Positions 12,867 through 24,234 of a stretch of 64,000 bases of DNA are shown piece by piece. The DNA is from Bigelowiella natans CCMP2755. Taxonomy: Eukaryota > Cercozoa > Chlorarachniophyceae. The notes under the pieces were generated by a model. It searched no databases, was not told where the DNA came from, and saw nothing but the letters and a program-made list of their open reading frames with translations. Made by a program: the position numbers and the translations under genes. Positions within the stretch are counted from its first letter, which is position 1, and each line of letters starts with the position of its first letter. The stretch covers positions 1 to 64,000 of the forward strand of contig ADNK01001639.1 in the NCBI GenBank assembly GCA_000320545.1, given 5' to 3'.

Positions 12867-14119
12867 AATCTCACACATTGCATCCCTGAAGGGGTGGGCG
12901 AAGAAGTTGGAGGAGATTTCAAGGAAGTTAGTCTTTACATCGTAACGAGATCCTCTACTTTCGAAAGTAAACTTATTCCTGCAACACCCCCCCCCTCTCG
13001 ATCGTCCTTTGTAGGCGAAACTCAATCCCATCAGTTCTGTAGAGCTGAAGCCGGAAACGACTATTCCTCTTGCTGGGGTAAGCGTTGTTGAGAACAAAAA
13101 GCACAAGAGCAGCACGCATGATCGTCGGGGAAGAAAATCCCCATGCAGTATAGAGGGAGGAGGAGGAGGAGAAGTAGTAGTAGACTCTGCAGTAGCGCAC
13201 CCAGTACTGAGACTCATGTTGCAATTATGAAATGTTTGCAGTTGGTGGAGATGAGTGAAGGGAAAATTGTCTTTGGCGTAGGATGGGGCCAGGTTGTTCG
13301 ACGAGATCTCTAAAATCGTTACTTAGCACATCGTCATTATCATTATCGTCGCACCCACCTTAACCATCATCACACAAGCAACGAGTTATACGCAACATAT
13401 TTTCCAAAGACGCGGGAGCGGGAGTCGACTACCGTATTTTAAAATTTATTCTCCAACTTGAAGCCTTCCCATGAGACACATCGCCGACGATTGTAGAGCA
13501 GCACAGAATGCTGCCATCGTTGTCTTTTCCTAGAAGAGCCACAACCATTCCATCAAGCGAACTTCCATTTGCCGTCATCATACGTCCGTACCATGATAGG
13601 CCCCGGACAAGACAGCGAAGATGCTGGGCTTGTCGCATAACGTGGACATCGATTTGGTGGGTGCTTCTGCTTCTGCTGCTGCTTCTGCTGCTATTACTAC
13701 AGCAGGACTATGATCCTACACTACCTTACTTCCACCTCCCTGACCGTTTTGTTGTTGTCTTCTCTCCCCCCCTCCTCCTCCTTTCGTGCTGATGATTAGA
13801 TTCTTTACGTGTGCAACAAATACGGTGAGGTAATCAAGCTTCTCTCGCCCAAGGTCGGAGGCATCGATGATGCTGCTTGATGATGATGATGCTGCTGCGT
13901 AGGAAATGAAATAGACTGGCCTGCTTTTGCTGAAAGAAGAAGAAGAAGAGGAGGATTAGCGAAATACATAGAAATGCGCACGCAGTGCACACGCACACAC
14001 AACACACCCCCACACACACACGCACGCCCACATACACACACTATAACCTCATGTGCAGGGCGAGCGCCAGCTGAACAAAAAGGGGCGCGCAGGAGGGGTA
14101 AAATTATATGTGTCCTTAT

Positions 14120-14156
<37 letters not shown>

Positions 14157-14503
14157 TGATGATTTTAATGGTTAACTTGACGTATTGCTGTTTTATGTTA
14201 TTTTCTCATTCATAATACGCCTATACCATCTCACCGCCGCAACAAAAAACATGTACAGTATTGCCATCATGATCATCATCATGATCATCATCATCGTCAT
14301 CATCGTCATCATCACCATCATCATCATCATGGTCCAACACTTCTGCTCATAAGGTTAACCGGTACGGAGGAGTAATGGTAAGTCTCGACTGTCGCGAAGG
14401 CGAGAGGGAATGGGACGACGAAAGGTCATAACAGCACAAGTAGAAGTAGTGCTAGTAGTAGTAGTAGTAGCATATGTATAATAATACGATGCCGACACAC
14501 TCA

Positions 14504-14546
<43 letters not shown>

Positions 14547-14936
14547 ACACACACACAAACACACTGATGGTGGTGGTGATCTGTAATGCTTTCAGATTTG
14601 TCTTTGAGCCAGCAAAGCTGCCCCCTTACGTCCACTCCGTGGTAGGTGCTAGGCTTGCTGATATTGTTGCAATGACTTCCCACGCAAAACACCCGTGTAG
14701 TGTATTAATGCTTTCTGGACAAAATGCAGGTGATTTGTCTTCAAATCCAATCCGGAGCGCGTTCCTTCAGGGAGGTATTCGATGTCCACTTGAGGTACGC
14801 GAACGCGGACGCGGACGAATCAAATATAGATGCGATTATATTATATTTGTAATAAAAACATTAATGGAGGGGAGAGACTCGCTGCCCCTGTCAAAGCGGC
14901 GCCCGTCGTAATGACCATTTTCGTTCACCGCTCATT

Positions 14937-14972
<36 letters not shown>

Positions 14973-15144
14973 GTGTTAGCTTATTGTTGTATTCGGGGTG
15001 ATTATTTTGTGCCAGATTGCTGGATACCAGTATGGCAGGTATTTTGAAGGAAAATATCGAGGAGGAACAGAAGGGGAAACTAAATCGTTCATCGCACTAT
15101 TAGCTATCAGAACTATGACAAATATTAACAAATCCATGCGGTGA
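12867..15144 (+). CDS. TerD-like calcium-binding fold protein
   Basis: Eleven exons, every one starting and ending in phase 0: 12867-12926, 13015-13077, 13242-13292, 13600-13656, 13706-13750, 13800-13829 (or -13853), 14059-14097, 14354-14377, 14609-14641, 14730-14774 and 15016-15144 (TGA). The start exon is missing; the first exon found has no ATG. Hallmarks of the TerD (tellurium-resistance/stress, vWA-like calcium-binding) fold appear in order: a beta strand ending KIVFGVGWG, then the acidic VDIDLD where TerD has its DLDAS calcium site, then ILYVCNKYGE, and late in the chain LPPYVHSVVICLQIQSGARS with SFREIAG, matching the TerD strand-helix 'PxxVxxIVFVxxIxxGxxSF'. Bacterial TerD proteins bind Ca2+ in membrane-linked stress complexes; a similar role here is inference. 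Exons are tiny (24-129 bases). A long rival ORF on the other strand (12846-13217) overlaps, but its splice sites are poorer. Confidence 0.6.
14508..14562. repeat. (AC)n microsatellite in an intron
   Basis: About 25 AC units, interrupted once by ATAC, inside an intron of the TerD-like gene. Confidence 0.9.
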
Positions 15145-15508
15145 CTTTTGCCAGGCATTGAGAACGAGCACTGCGCTTTCCATCTCGATCCAACTCGCGA
15201 GGTCCTTCAAGACAAAACGATACACCAACGACTTCTTCTTCTTCCTCTTCTTCTTCTTCTTCTTCTACTACTACTACTACTATTTCCGCTGCTTACTTTC
15301 GACTACTGATCATAACAACAAACATTTCCTCTTGATTCAATAAGAAAAACCGTGTAGGTGTTACCTTCCTTCGTTCTACGATATACTACTTTCTGCTGCT
15401 TCATCAACTCTACCACCACCACCACCACCACCACCACCACCACCACCATCATCACCTTTTTTGTAATATTTGCCTTAGAATCTAACGAACAAGGGAACTG
15501 CCGCTATT

Positions 15509-16030
15509 ATGGGGCGATTGATTCGTTCATCGCAGCAAGATGGAGGGGGGTTTGCCTTCCAAACGCTCGGTCGTGTATGCCGTGTCGCAGAGCAATCGTT
15601 GAAGGTAGATAGAGACAGCTTCCCGCACAGCACAGCATGATAGCAATTAAGATAGAATGAATGGTATTTGCGTACTTTTGTCGTTTCCTGCCGCGCAGAT
15701 TGGAACCTACCCCAACTTGCCGTCGCACGTGGTTCTCAACAAGTTTCGAGTCAGCATACCCGCTACTGACGCAAAGGTGCCGCTATTATCATCATCATCA
15801 TCGTCGTCATCATCATCATCGCCAACACCACTCGCAACAACCAACATGCAGCTGCAATTCAAAGTCACGCAACATCGTATCTCATGATATCGATATTTTC
15901 TTCATGTATGGATGGCAGGGCCTGACCAAGACGAGCAAGCAGGGCTATACAGATCCTTACCTCAAAGTTTTCATCGAATACTGGGTAGTAGTCGTCGTAG
16001 TAGCAGTAGAAGTAGTAGTAGCAGTATTCG

Positions 16031-16062
<32 letters not shown>

Positions 16063-16943
16063 TAAGATGGTGAAAAATAGCAGTTATGCAGGAGAAAATT
16101 GAAAACTAAAGGGAATTGCACGCGGCGCCAGCTAACATGGACAGCTGCCATCTTTTCCCCTGCCGTAGGTGAAAGCGTCGAAGCTTCCAACCACCGCTCA
16201 GATGAAGGGCCACTGGAGGAAATCGCATCATGGGCTTGTGCTGAAGCAAGGAGGACGAAGCGGTGACGTCATCGTCAAGCACGTTATCGACGGTACTACT
16301 GCTTAAATATATCACTAGTGAGCGATAGAGGGAGATAGTGATGATCATCTCGTGATTCGAAGAGGTTTTCCAATCCCCTCCCTTATTCTCTCCTCTCCTT
16401 TCTCCTAGCTCCTTCATCTCCCCCCCCCCCCCCGCCCCTGGATGAATGTCTAATGTATTGCCGCTGCTTCTACGACAACAACACTACTGCCTTCTGCCGT
16501 AATCATTGCTCGATATCATTAGACACACCTGCAAAGATAGCAGGCTTTCAAGAGGGGGATCTCGTCTTGAAGATGTTGGGCAGACACCCGACGAATGCGC
16601 TTGCGGTAGTGAGATTGTTGTGACGGGGTTGTGGTGGATTACGCCAGGCTTGAGCATGCTTGTGACTTTGAGGATGCATGCGGCTTTGAGAGAAATTAGC
16701 CTTCTGCTCTGCTGCTTTCTCGAACGCGACATGTCCAATGTAGGGGCCAATCAGACAATGTGGTTGTGAAAAAGTCAGGAAGAGAGGAAGGGAAAGAGAG
16801 ATGTGAGAACGCCTAGCTATGATCCTGTCGCAATCCTCTCCATCATCATGATTGTGTACATAAAATCAAAAACTGACATCGATAATTCATGGCCAGATGA
16901 CACAATCCCTCGACCGTATGGATCATAAAAAGCCGGTCGAATA

Positions 16944-16981
<38 letters not shown>

Positions 16982-17979
16982 ATACACACACATACACAAC
17001 AGCAGCAGCAGCAAACAGCAAAAGCAAAAGCAACTGCAAGCTGCTGCTAAATTATTATTATAATAATTATTATTATAATAATAATTATTATTATTATTAT
17101 TATAATAATTATTATTATTATTATTATTATTATTATCGACTGATGATGTCAACAGTTGCTATTTAAAGAAGTCGCTAAGTGTATACACGGGTGAGGATGA
17201 CGGTCGACGATGCACTTTTCAGGTGTCGTTTTTGGTCTACCGAGCTCCGCAGATGATCCACCTCAACATGCGCATTGGAGGCCCCATAGAGCGCAAACGC
17301 AACGTATGACGACGATGACGACGACTCACACACACGTGCAGTCATAGTATCCCAGTTGTTATTATTGTTGTTATTAATGCGTTGTGCGAATTTGAGCTAC
17401 TACTACTGCTGCTGCTACTACTACTACCCTGAAGATGGTGGTGGTATTAGTACGCACGTCGTTATTATTCTAATAAAGTGTCTTACCATGACTGCTACAC
17501 CCCTCCTCCTCCCCCTCTTCCTCCTCCTCCTCCTACTACTGCTGCTGCTGCTAGCAGTAATAATTTGTTAATGTTGCTAGTAGGATGAATATCATCGACT
17601 TTATATCTTAAATACTTCTGTTTGTAGATGCTGTGGCAATCTGCGGTCATACGAGGCGTGCCGTGTCCAAAAGTAGTGGATTTCCCTGATTCAAAGGATG
17701 TGAAGGTACCCATGAAGAAGCGCTGCTTTAACCCTCATGAGTAGCTGAAGCACCGCATTTATTATGCACATGCAGGTTCAGGTAGCAACGATGACAGGGA
17801 AGATGAAAGACCGCAACACGTTGTGTTTCGTACACCGGTGATAATGTGCCTGCATGGACGATTAAGCCAGAGAGCTGTCTGTTTCTTCGCACATGTCGTC
17901 GTGTAAAAATGGGTTCGAATATGCATCCTTCAAGACAAAAGGATCAGGTTTTTAATAATCCTTATCGGTGCTGGTGGTG

Positions 17980-18012
<33 letters not shown>

Positions 18013-18340
18013 CGTGTACATTTATCAGGTTCGGGCTCTTAGTGATTGAATGTTTTGACAAAGACCGTCTGTCGAAGGACGACAAGATTTTCCGTCATGA
18101 GGTATTTACTATCTTTCTGTTGAATGGAGTGACAGTATAGCGGATATATTCTTCTGAGGACGGTTATAGCGTAGCGTAAAGCCTCCATTCCTTCATTTGC
18201 TGTTTTAAGGAGCTCTCTCCTGTGATTCCCATCTCTTCACGACGAATTAAGGATGAGGAGGAGGCTAACACAACTGTACCTCTTAGGTCGATATGGATCA
18301 GCTATTTGACGAAGATATGGACACGGACTCTGATTGGTAA
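15509..18340 (+). CDS. C2 domain protein with an embedded PDZ domain
   Basis: Ten exons join in phase to 264 residues: 15509-15604, 15699-15776, 15919-15984, 16169-16292, 16523-16605, 17223-17303, 17628-17705, 17776-17837, 18029-18101 and 18287-18340 (TAA). The ATG at 15509 gives MGRLIRSS, a possible N-myristoylation start. Residues about 45-80 are the first half of a C2 domain (FRVSIPATDAKGLTKTSKQG, then YTDPYLKVFIEYW). Residues about 90-180 are a complete PDZ domain (GLVLKQGG, DVIVKHVIDDTPAKIAGFQE, GDLVLKMLG). Residues about 185-250 look like the second C2 half, with strands KVQVATMTGK and FGLLVIECFDKDRLSKDDKI carrying acidic calcium ligands. The tail is very acidic (DQLFDEDMDTDSDW). Known C2 domains bind Ca2+ and phospholipid; PDZ domains bind C-terminal peptides. 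A Ca2+-dependent membrane scaffold is inferred. The gene lies 364 bases after the TerD-like gene on the same strand. Confidence 0.8.
17050..17136. repeat. (TTA/TAA)n microsatellite in an intron
   Basis: Mixed ATT and ATA trinucleotides, able to fold back on themselves, fill about 85 bases of an intron of the C2/PDZ gene. An (AC)n tract at 16946-16990 lies just upstream. Confidence 0.85.
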
Positions 18341-20314
18341 CGAATATAATTGTGTTTCAATAAGAGGAGGAGGAAGAGGATGAGAACATCGAGGGCAGTG
18401 AAGGACAAATTCATGTTCACTTACTCTGATATATTTGGTCGTTTGTTGGCATGCTTTACTAATGCCTGGCGCTCACGACCAGGATAAGATGTGATGATAC
18501 CCATATCTTGATGTCTCTTTGAAATCTAGCCACCTACCATGTAAAACCTCGTGAGTTTTCATTAAACTTTGCTATGCTACGATAGGTTCATAGCAACATC
18601 ACAAAAGCCAATCGACTACAGCATTCCGAGCAATGGTCCCTTTACACATTGTCAGATTTTTTTTGCTGCGAGGAGGTTTTCATGATGGAAGAAAGCCACT
18701 GCTATGATGGGAGAACGCACAGTCGTAATATCTGACGCGGTTTGAAATGGGATTGACTGAAATTGCATTTGAGCATTGCAAATGAAGACGTTACACAAAT
18801 GCAAGTACGATCTAGTGCTAGTGTGTCCAGGAGGTTTAGCGGCTTAACTTCAAAGACAAACACACTGAAGTTGTGCAACAACTCGATGTCATGCAATTCG
18901 AGCTAGGTAGCTAGGTGGGTTGTGATCATGTGCATGCATGGACAAATTGCGGCTGTGCTAGCTGTAGCTCGCTACCGCGCACGCTCACGGCACACACACC
19001 ACATGCAACTGGCACGTGCAGGGCCAATCCACATTGCTGACTTTTGTGCAACAAGCTAGCAAGTCGTCATCGTTGTTGGGCATGTTCTAGTCTAGTAGTG
19101 TTGCTAAATTGCCAAATTCAAATGGGTTTTGGAGGCTTTTTGTTTGTGTGCACCTTCTCCAATTGCACCTGCACTTTGTCGTTCATCTGCACTACTTTCA
19201 CGTGTACACGTTGATTTTTCGTAGCTACACGACGTGCAGCACACACGTCTAGACGTGAACCATGCTGACATGGCATGTGTGACAGACGTCGTGTTGATCT
19301 GGCCGGTGATGTTCACTGCACGCATGCTGGCATTGTCACAGCATGCACGTGCCCAAACTCCAGATGTGCGAAATGTTCGTTTGACCACAGATGTGCTACA
19401 TGTGCACACACGAATGGTCTTCAGAGGCTCTTTGAATTGCACAAAATGCGCTTTTCAACAAAATCAGAAGTGCAGATTTTTGCAAATTGCTGCATCAAGC
19501 AAGATCGTCGATGTCGAGCAAGCGAGCCGCCAGAGCCCCGTCACGACGCTACGACGCAGGCATGACACGCGCGTGGTGCACATTGATCGAGTGAGCACGT
19601 GACCACATCCTAGGCATCTGCCGAGACATCACGCGCACACACATGACATGCATTCAGCACGCGTGACTGCATGGCTGCTTGGATTCATGTGTTCACGGCT
19701 TCACGGCTCGCACTCCACAGCTGCCACACTCGTGTGAAGGCCGTTTTTTTTTTGCGACAAAAATGATGTCGCTTATAAAAAATCCCTTCAATTTCCATCC
19801 ATGTGGGAATGCATGTCATTTTTTCAATGGAAATGAACTGGAGCATTCGTACTCGGTGTACTCTCAAAAATTGGAATAGGGCCGCAGATGCGGTATTTCC
19901 CAGTGGAAACCAACTACAAAATGAGTAAAACGAGAAAACAATGCAGGTCACAAATTTTGAAATAAAAATTATTCTGCTAAATTTCTAAAAATGTACAGGG
20001 GAAAATGCAAAATCTCTGTGTTCTAAAATTAGACATACTTTATTTTAATTTTGGGGTCATTTTATTCGAAATGTAAATACGAATCTTCCTCCAAAGGTTC
20101 GGTTGTGCCTGTCTTCCTCCTCATCTTCCCCTTTTTGATTGTGAAAGCTACGGATACTTTCCGAAACATAGACCTTAAGAAATAAATAGGTTTTGGTGAT
20201 TTTGGAACAGGTCGCGATGATATTTTCCATGGATTAATCAGTTACATGCGCACAATCGAAATCGCCAAGTGCAGCGCCCCAACCGAATAGCCATCGCTTC
20301 TTCTTTTCTCAAGG
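18341..20314. other. intergenic spacer rich in short palindromes
   Basis: No gene is supported. From about 18.9 to 19.7 kb the DNA is dense in TGCA, GCATGC, GTGCAC and CTAG words and free of microsatellites. The last 500 bases before the ankyrin gene turn AT-rich and plain, as a promoter/5' leader might. Confidence 0.6.
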
Positions 20315-22675
20315 ATGTCTTTAACCGGAGAAGAATCGTATAATGAACTAACTTCATTTATTCACACTGGCGGGCTTTGCGATGTAGAAGGTTTGAAGAA
20401 ATTTGTGGACTCCAACCCCGGCTTGGACATCAACACTGCCCGAGATCCCGACATCGGGGACTCAGTTTCGCAGTCAATAATGTGTTTGATACGCACAGCC
20501 AAGAAAGAAAGAACAGAGCAGGATAAATCAGCGTTTGAATGCCTTAAATATCTTGTTTCAAAGGGTATGAAAGTGGAGTACAAGGCCCTCAAAAATTCAT
20601 TCAGCATGGCGTTTAACCCTGAACGTGTGGAACAAGTGTCAGGCATCATTAAAGAAATGATGGATTGTGGCGTTACCCCTAATTATTCTGACAAGAATAT
20701 ACTATATGATGCTGTGGTTCCGGAGATAGCTAAAGTTCTCATCGATGCAAAAGCCGACGTCAACGCTGTCGACGCGCGAGACAAGGAAAAATGTGGCCTT
20801 CTCGGATTTTATGCAGCCAAACCCGATATGATAAAAGTTTTAGTTGATGCTGGACTTCAACCAAAAGGCCCCGACTTGGCTCTTGTATCTTATGATGGCC
20901 AAAGTTTGCGCCATGTGTTGCAAAATCTGAGCGGCAACTTGAACCTGAATGCATCATCCTATTCTTCAAAATCCGAAAAATACAATGGTTGGACAGCGTT
21001 ACAGGCCGCTTTATCAAACTTCAGTCGATATAAAATTTATTGTGGCGGCTTGGAGGGAGCAAATGAACTCATCAGCATGCTGCTCGCAGCTAAATGTGAC
21101 CCCAATGTAGTTGGAGAGAAGAATAAAGAGCCACCACTAGCCATAGCTCTGAACTCTGCGCATCTATATCCGCCAAGAGCCCCTAATGTTGCGTTTCAAT
21201 TGCTGCTGGATGCCAAGGCAGATGCTAATGTGGAGCTTGAAGGTGATACTTTGCACAATAGAACGTCCAGATACTATGTTTGTTACTGATCGTGTGTTTT
21301 ATTTTGTCTTTTAGGTGGAGTTCCCATTTTACATCGTGCAGCTGAAAAGAGTGGTTTTCATGTGAAAATACTATTGGAACATAAAGCAGACTTGCACGCA
21401 AAGGATTCAAAGGGTAACTGATTCCCTCATATCACAATTCAACGAGCAAGAGTTACTTATAATATTTTCTCTCAGGAATTCCTGCACTTGCCTATGCAAC
21501 TAACAACACCTACAGACAACCAGTAGAGATTTTAATTTCTGCTGGCATGGATCCCAACCTGATATACGAGCGTGATGGTAAGAAGATGACAGCCTGTGAA
21601 GAAAGTGGGTATGCCGCATCCTGTGTCAAAGGACTTGGGGGATTTTCTGTGGAGGGATTAAAGGAAAAACAAAAACAGTAAGTTCTTAATTTCAATTAAT
21701 ACAATGACTGCGATTTGGGCAAAAAAAATCATTTATGTCATCAAAATGAATGTTCTTAGAGCGGAAGCAAAGATAGCTAAATACTGCAAATTTGCTGAAG
21801 TTTCAACGGAAGCATTTGAGAAAGAAGTGCGTGATTTGTTTGAGAAATTCGATGATGATAAGAATGGATTCCTTGATCGAACCGAGTTTGTCAAGCTTTG
21901 CAAATCGGTGACGAAGAGTACAAGTAGAAAAGAAGCTTCAATCGAATCCTGTGCGAATTTAATCTTTGAACAATTTGACCTCCCAAGATGGGACAAGTTG
22001 CGACACAGAGAGGCAAGATTGGCAATTGCAGGCTACTTACATATGGACTTATCTCATCACAGGAGACTTCAACACATGCTAAAAAATCCCGGTTCGTACA
22101 GCCCCCAATTCGAAAAGAAGAACGAAGCACTTGAAGCAAAGCTTGCAAGAGCCTATGCCGTTCTGGAAAAGACTAGAGCCAAGTCTTCTTCTGTGGATAA
22201 GATAAGGAAGCAGTACCAAGCTGATTTCAAAAAACTCAAAGGAGTAGATCCAGATCCGACTGAAAATGTGTCACAAGGGATGAAGGAGTGGATGAAGACT
22301 CCATACCAGGAAAGAAAGAGCATGGACGCATTCTTGATTGACTTGCGACTTGATTGCGTAAAGCTGTGGAAGGAGAACTGCCCGAAACAACTTGAGAAGT
22401 TATTAGAGATCATGGAAGTTCCCCAAAACGCAAGGGGTGAATATTTAAAAAGATTAGCTTCGCTTGATACCCATGAGAAGGTCCAAAGTGCCAAGGAGGA
22501 AATTAAGAATATGATGCCAGGGTACAAGAACGACCCGAAGGATGCAGCCCTGGCAAAGAAATTGGCCAAAGTCTGTCAGGACTATCAATTGAATTATCGG
22601 TCCGCGTTCGAATATGAAATGATGCCCGATGTTTTCGATGAAATTTGCAAGGGAAAGGAAGATGGCGAGAATTGA
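20315..22675 (+). CDS. ankyrin-repeat protein with C-terminal EF-hand region
   Basis: Four exons (20315-21242, 21315-21413, 21476-21677, 21760-22675) join in phase to 714 residues. The first 410 residues are ankyrin-like repeats (AKVLIDAKADVNAVDARDKE, MIKVLVDAGLQPKG, LLEHKADLHAKDSKG, PVEILISAGMDPNLI). Ankyrin repeats bind protein partners. Residues about 437-450 form one canonical EF-hand (FEKFDDDKNGFLDRTEF), with ligands D-D-N and the closing Glu. The remaining 260 residues are charged helices rich in Lys/Glu, without a known domain. No signal peptide or membrane segment is seen, so it is probably a cytosolic Ca2+-responsive scaffold (inference). Compared with its neighbours the gene is odd: its introns are only 61-82 bases, contain no microsatellites, and the coding DNA is AT-richer. 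Copies of its stop region recur as tandem units just downstream. Confidence 0.9.
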
Positions 22676-22870
22676 GACTTTTTTTATCCATTTGAACAGT
22701 CTCAAGTGTCGAGACATTTCGAAAAAAAGAAATGGCGAGATTTAAGATTTTTTAACCCCTTCAAGTAATCACATGTGTATTTAAGATTTTTTAACCCCTT
22801 CAAGTAATCACATGTGTCAAGGTGTTTTGAGGTAGAAAAATGGCGAGACTTGGGAATGTTTGATCCTGTC
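22661..22870. repeat. degenerate tandem repeats starting at the ankyrin gene stop
   Basis: Units sharing ATGGCGAGA-TT-AGA-TTTTT, then CCTTCAAGTNATC and ATGTGTCNAGGTNTTT, begin at about 22661 (inside the last codons), 22731, 22780 and 22840. The middle two share an exact 39-base core (from ATTTAAGATTTTTTAACCCC to CAAGTAATCACATGTGT). The first unit includes the coding end and stop codon. Confidence 0.85.
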
Positions 22871-23628
22871 AAGTGATGTTGTGCTTGCTGAATGCACACG
22901 CTACATTTAAGCATAATTATGGCTACAACGTGCAATTGTGAGCGCACTTGTGAATGTACTAATCATTGCGTGGGAGCTTGAAAAGTCTGACAACTTCATT
23001 CCACACAGCAGAGACATGTCTCTACATGCGTGCACATCGTTCAGTGCATGCTGCTAGCATGTGCAGCGCATGCATGCACACGTGGAGACACACTTACATG
23101 CACACTGTCTGTCATGTCTCTGCAACACTTTGTCGCAGCTTTGCACAGATCGATGAAGCCCAACATGGAGTTCAGGTTCAGGGCCTTGTGTTGACGGTGG
23201 ACCACTTGGTGTGAGTTGAAAACATGAAAGCACAAAGAGACTTCATGTCTGTTTTGTTTGCGCGAGTCACCTCTTTGGAAAGTCAGTGCCACGACTTCTC
23301 CTGAAACTGCCTTGTTTTTGGAAATGAGATTTGTCAGTTCCAGGTAGTTTCAAACTCTTGTTGTCGCAGCGCCAGACTGACACCAACTTGCTGAGGCGAG
23401 TGGTGCCTCTGCAGTTTGTGAACTCCACATTGAGTCCGTTTCTTCTTTTGAACACAAGGGAGGAGCTGTTGTGATCCCCTCTAGCTCTCTTCAGCCTTCG
23501 TGCCAGTCATCGAAAGCCAAATTGGCCATCGATTCAAAAGCTTCGGGCAAGGAAGACTCTTCAATGTCCCTGGCACATGCTGGAACATCGGACCGCAGCT
23601 TCGATGGCGGAGGCAGGAAGTGTTTTCA

Positions 23629-23640
23629 CTGGCTAGCTGG
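23629..23640 (+). other. spacer 12-mer CTGGCTAGCTGG
   Basis: Exact match to the 12-mer found at 2624-2635 and 27662-27673, and as its complement at 2600-2611 and 26695-26706. Confidence 0.9.
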
Positions 23641-24234
23641 GCCAGCTGCTTTGTTGGGCCTCCATTTGGCGACTTGGGCTTCTTCCCAGATGAAGCCACT
23701 GTCGAGTGGCGAAGGACACAGGTTCCATTGCCGTTGCAGCAGTTCCACTTCCACACGTCTCTTGAAGTGAGTGCCCGGAAAAGGAAGGTCACGTGTCGAT
23801 GAGGTCCCCGAAGTGTTTCCTCCATGCCTGAAGCAGACCTTCTCCGTCCTCAAGATCGGCATCAACTCACATAGCAAACAGACATGAGTCAGCCTTTGCG
23901 CTGAGCGAGTTGGCGCAACCAAAACCTGGCAGAGTGTGATGATGATGATGATGATGATGATGATTGAAGCATTGATGAAAATTGCGTGCGCCAGAACCAC
24001 ATGGGAGACAGGCGTGTGCATGCAACAGAGCCTCAACAACAGTCGTTGCAAGGACTTGTCAGCACCCTGTTGGTGTTGAGTCACTCAACTAGCTAACAAC
24101 CTGCATCTGAGGAAGCTGAAGATGGGTGAACTGAGTGTGTCCTCATCAAGGCGTTCTGATGACCTCCGGCGTTAGTGGAAAGAAAGGAACTTTGAAAATG
24201 GTCCTAAATGTAAGCCTTTTTTGTTGAACGACAG

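Noticed and set aside
23481-23825. Overlapping frames on both strands in a spacer
   Set aside because: No domain, splice site or start context, and both strands look equally open.
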